From Chloroflexota bacterium (GTDB lineage: Bacteria > Chloroflexota > Anaerolineae > UBA4142 > SHND01), in contig JACQWQ010000042.1 of assembly GCA_016209205.1 (NCBI GenBank), forward strand, positions 77,917-115,827: 37,911 nucleotides of DNA, given 5' to 3'. Shown piece by piece: positions 35,515-37,911 of this stretch. Position 1 is the stretch's first letter. Each line of letters begins with the position of its first letter. Under the pieces are notes generated by a model. That model saw only the letters and a list, made by a program, of their open reading frames with translations, did not search any database and was not told where the DNA came from. Both the position numbers and the translations under genes were made by a program.

Positions 35515-37476
35515 CTACGCTGCCGGCACCAGCACCCCGGATTCTTCGGGCAGCGCCTCAAAGTCAATGTCGCGGCGAAATTGGCTCATGTAGAGGTCAT
35601 GATAGAAACCGCCGCGTTTGAGCAATTCGTCATGCTTGCCGCGCTCGATGATTTCGCCATCCTTGAGCACCAACACCTGATCGGCGTGACGAATCGTCGA
35701 AAGACGATGCGCAATGACGAACGAAGTGCGACCATATAAAAGTTTTTCCAGCGCGCCTTGAATCAAACGTTCGGTGCGCGTGTCCACCGACGAGGTAGCT
35801 TCGTCGAGAATCAAAATGCGCGGGTTGGATAGAGCCGCGCGCGCAATCGCGAGCAATTGGCGTTGTCCTTGCGATAAACCACCGCCGCGTTCGCCCAACA
35901 CGGTTTCGTAACCGTCGGGCAACCGTTCGATGAATGAATCGGCGGACGCGAGTTTTGCGGCGGCATACACCTGTTCGTCAGTCGCGTCCGGTTTGCCGTA
36001 GCGGATATTTTCTTTGATCGTCGTGCTGAACAAGAACGAATCTTGCAGCACCACGCCGATTTGCCCGCGCAAACTCGCCGATGTTACCTCGCGCACGTCA
36101 ATGCCGTCAATCGTCACCGCGCCGTCCGTCACATCATAAAAACGCGGTATGAGATTGACAATCGTGGTCTTGCCTGCGCCCGTCGGTCCGACAATCGCCA
36201 CGGTTTGTCCCGGCGCGGCGACGAGATTTACATCGCGGAGCACCGGCTGGTCTTGTTCGTACTCTGCAAAGACGTGCTCGAAAACGACGCCCCCCTGAAT
36301 TTCCGGCATCGCCTTTGCATTCGGTTTGTCCACAATATCCGGTTCGGTGTCAAGCAAACCGAAAATGCGTTCCCCACCCGCAATCGCGCTTTGCACGTTC
36401 GTCCACAGCGTCGCAATTTGCGAAATAGGCATGTTGAAGCGCTGGGTGTAGGCGATGAACGTAATGATCAAACCGAGCGTAATCGTTTCGCCAAACAGAT
36501 TCTGATTGCCCAACAACAAAAAGCCGCCGACCCCCGCGACGACCGCGAGCGAAACATATCCTAACGATTGCAGTACCGGTTGCAGCGCGCTGGTGTACGC
36601 CACCGCGCGAATGCTCGCATCGCGTGATGCCGCGTTCGTTTCGTTGAATTGCTGAATGTTTTCATCTTCGCGATTGAACGCCTGCGCTTCGCGCACCGCC
36701 GAGATGCTTTCCTGCAAATTCGCGTTCACGTCGCCGACCGAGGAACGCACTTTGCGAAACGCTTTGCGCGCCTGTCCTGAAAACCATGACGTGGCGAGGA
36801 ACATGAGCGGTACAACGGCGAGACTGATGAGGGCATAACCGAAACTTGACGACAACATCGCATACGCGATCCACACAATCAGCAGCGAACCTTGAATCAC
36901 GCTGACGAGCGGAAAACTGACGGCTTGTTGAATCGAGTCGGCGTCGTTCGTGATGCGGCTCATCACATCGCCCGCTTCGTGTTTGGTGTAATACCCGAGC
37001 GACAATTCTTGAATGCGTTGAAACACATCCACGCGCAGCTGCCGCAATACCTTTTGCCCCGCGTAGGTCATCAAGAAAAACATCGCGCCGGTGAGCGCCG
37101 AAGTGGCGACCTGCAACCCCACGATCAGCAGCACCAATCCGCCCAAGCCCGCGAGGTAATCATTCGTCGTCCACTGGGGATTCACCGTGGTGTACCAGCA
37201 ACCCGCGCCCGCTTGCCGCGCCGCGCCCGCGCCGGGAAGCGGTGGTTGGCTCAATGTTTGCTGCGTTGCAGGCATCAAATAGCAATTGACCGATTGCCCA
37301 AGCAAATCGGGGACCAACACTTGAAACCACGTGCTGACAACAACCAACGCCAGCACCGCGACGAGCACGTACCAAAATTTGTCGAAATACAGCCAAAAGC
37401 GCACGAGCGTTGCGCCCACACTCTTGGCCTTGCTCGTCTCGGCGCGCAGCATCGCATCGCGTCCACCCATCATCAT
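35515..37476 (-). CDS. ABC exporter, fused permease and ATPase
   Basis: A 653-residue type-I ABC exporter half-transporter. TM1 is WYVLVAVLALVVVSTW. A 50-residue extracytoplasmic insert with two Cys (VNCYLMPATQQ, GAGCWYTT) comes before TM2, longer than usual. Four more TM helices reach residue 340. ATPase motifs: Walker A GPTGAGKTT, Q-loop VLQDSFLFS, signature LSQGQRQLLAIARAAL, Walker B ILILDEATSSVDT and H-loop IAHRLSTIRHAD. It probably exports a lipid or drug substrate as a homodimer. First gene of a unit with the glycosyltransferase. The ATG at 37476 has GGAG 8 nt upstream. Confidence 0.96.
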   Translation of the reverse strand: MMMGGRDAMLRAETSKAKSVGATLVRFWLYFDKFWYVLVAVLALVVVSTWFQVLVPDLLGQSVNCYLMPATQQTLSQPPLPGAGAARQAGAGCWYTTVNPQWTTNDYLAGLGGLVLLIVGLQVATSALTGAMFFLMTYAGQKVLRQLRVDVFQRIQELSLGYYTKHEAGDVMSRITNDADSIQQAVSFPLVSVIQGSLLIVWIAYAMLSSSFGYALISLAVVPLMFLATSWFSGQARKAFRKVRSSVGDVNANLQESISAVREAQAFNREDENIQQFNETNAASRDASIRAVAYTSALQPVLQSLGYVSLAVVAGVGGFLLLGNQNLFGETITLGLIITFIAYTQRFNMPISQIATLWTNVQSAIAGGERIFGLLDTEPDIVDKPNAKAMPEIQGGVVFEHVFAEYEQDQPVLRDVNLVAAPGQTVAIVGPTGAGKTTIVNLIPRFYDVTDGAVTIDGIDVREVTSASLRGQIGVVLQDSFLFSTTIKENIRYGKPDATDEQVYAAAKLASADSFIERLPDGYETVLGERGGGLSQGQRQLLAIARAALSNPRILILDEATSSVDTRTERLIQGALEKLLYGRTSFVIAHRLSTIRHADQVLVLKDGEIIERGKHDELLKRGGFYHDLYMSQFRRDIDFEALPEESGVLVPAA

Positions 37477-37489
37477 AAGAGGAACTCCG

Positions 37490-37665
37490 TGATCAGTGAT
37501 CAGTGATCAGTCATCAGTGATCAGTGATCAGTCATCAGTCATCAGTGATCAGTCATCAGTCATCAGTCATCAGTCATCAGTGATCAGTCATCAGTCATCA
37601 GTGATCAGTCATCAGTCATCAGTGATCAGTGATCAGTCATCAGTCATCAGTGATCAGTCATCAGT
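37490..37665. repeat. 25 tandem heptamers AGTGATC / AGTCATC
   Basis: About 25 uninterrupted 7-nt units, mixing AGTGATC and AGTCATC, fill 176 bp immediately upstream (on the minus strand) of the ABC gene. Each GATC-containing unit is palindromic (TGATCA), so single strands can pair locally. No gene, no open frame of coding character. Confidence 0.97.
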
Positions 37666-37689
37666 TCGCGTATCGCGTCTCGCAAATCA

Positions 37690-37852
37690 TACTATCGCAC
37701 TACCGCACTATCACTATCGCACTACCGCACTATCACTATCGCACTACCGCACTATTGAACTATCGCACTACCGCACTACCGCACTATCGAACTATCGCAC
37801 TACCGCACTATCACTATCGCACTACCGCACTATCGAACTATCGCACGATCAC
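37690..37852. repeat. CACTATCG / CACTACCG tandem array upstream of mutM
   Basis: Alternating 8-nt CACTATCG/CACTACCG units with a few 6-nt CACTAT units. It runs to 20 nt before the mutM start. The array is open in one frame (repetitive ALPHY residues), but that is an artefact. Confidence 0.9.
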
Positions 37853-37871
37853 ACAAATCTGAAATCAAAAA

Positions 37872-37911
37872 ATGCCCGAACTCCCCGAAGTCGAAACCAC
37901 CGTCCGCGATT
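37872..37911 (+). CDS. mutM: formamidopyrimidine-DNA glycosylase (partial, start only)
   Basis: The last 40 bases begin ATG CCC GAA CTC and encode MPELPEVETTVRD before the window ends. This is the hallmark N-terminus of Fpg/MutM, with the catalytic Pro2 and the conserved Glu3. It removes oxidised purines (8-oxoguanine, formamidopyrimidines) from DNA. It is transcribed away from the ABC gene and its start follows a repeat array with no visible Shine-Dalgarno sequence. Confidence 0.93.
   Translation, partial: MPELPEVETTVRD

Noticed and set aside
37629..37862. 77-aa open frame with repeated ALPHYHYRT residues
   Set aside because: It is the translation of the CACTATCG/CACTACCG tandem array; no start signals and no coding character.

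Overview
The window looks like one chromosomal segment of a Chloroflexota bacterium (Anaerolineae-like), inferred from sequence character alone. The DNA is moderately GC-rich and genes run in mixed-strand blocks. The gene set includes an LLM/F420-type oxidoreductase, a TldD/TldE pair, fused FadJ-type beta-oxidation genes, an eukaryote-like two-domain phosphofructokinase and a DUF5674 protein. Almost every gene junction is filled with dispersed or tandem short repeats. No rRNA, tRNA, CRISPR array or intact transposase was seen.

Layout. 1-1190 (+): the 3' end of an unidentified gene, a small acidic protein, a 133-aa helical protein and an overlapping HNH nuclease. 1199-6320 (+): a hotdog thioesterase, a DUF885 metallopeptidase and the TldD/TldE protease pair. 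6598-7092: a MOSC-domain protein. 7119-7981: a compact regulatory module with a 77-aa protein and an XRE regulator, whose two promoters carry the same 14-16 bp palindrome in the same place between -35 and -10. 8106-11233: a three-gene translationally coupled cassette (membrane-anchored beta-repeat protein, STAND-type NTPase, winged-helix/TPR protein) behind a near-consensus promoter; it resembles a split STAND conflict or signalling system and is the best candidate for an undescribed system. 11658-16422 (-): a beta-oxidation operon (thiolase, FadJ-like fusion, LCAD-like acyl-CoA dehydrogenase). 16593-22719 (-): a MacA/MacB-type efflux system, two small envelope proteins and a frameshifted secreted TolB-like propeller protein. 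Divergent from it, 23122-25351 (+): an OmpR-type two-component pair that plausibly controls the efflux operon. 25487-27058 (+): an orphan MbtH-like protein and a Gfo/Idh/MocA oxidoreductase. 27094-29372 (-): tandem-domain 6-phosphofructokinase broken at a C10 tract. 29586-32904 (-): a tightly overlapping five-gene operon (LmbE deacetylase, DUF5674, small helical protein, metallo-beta-lactamase fold protein, SIS sugar isomerase). 33188-37476 (-): LLM oxidoreductase, GT39-like membrane glycosyltransferase, ABC exporter. 37872-end (+): the first codons of mutM/fpg.

The most unusual genome-scale feature is the repeat landscape. Many spacers are arrays of 7-8 nt units, often arranged as hairpins. 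Several of these arrays supply the stop codon of the upstream gene and run up to the start codon of the next one, where no Shine-Dalgarno sequence is visible. One stop-free heptamer array has entered a gene: 27 units inside the fadJ-like gene encode a roughly 63-residue charged linker with a 7-residue period. Other dispersed families are a 70-bp element with 17-bp perfect inverted ends (two copies in opposite orientation) and a family bounded by CGTAGTAACG/CGTTACTACG. Long C/G homopolymers coincide with two frameshifted genes.
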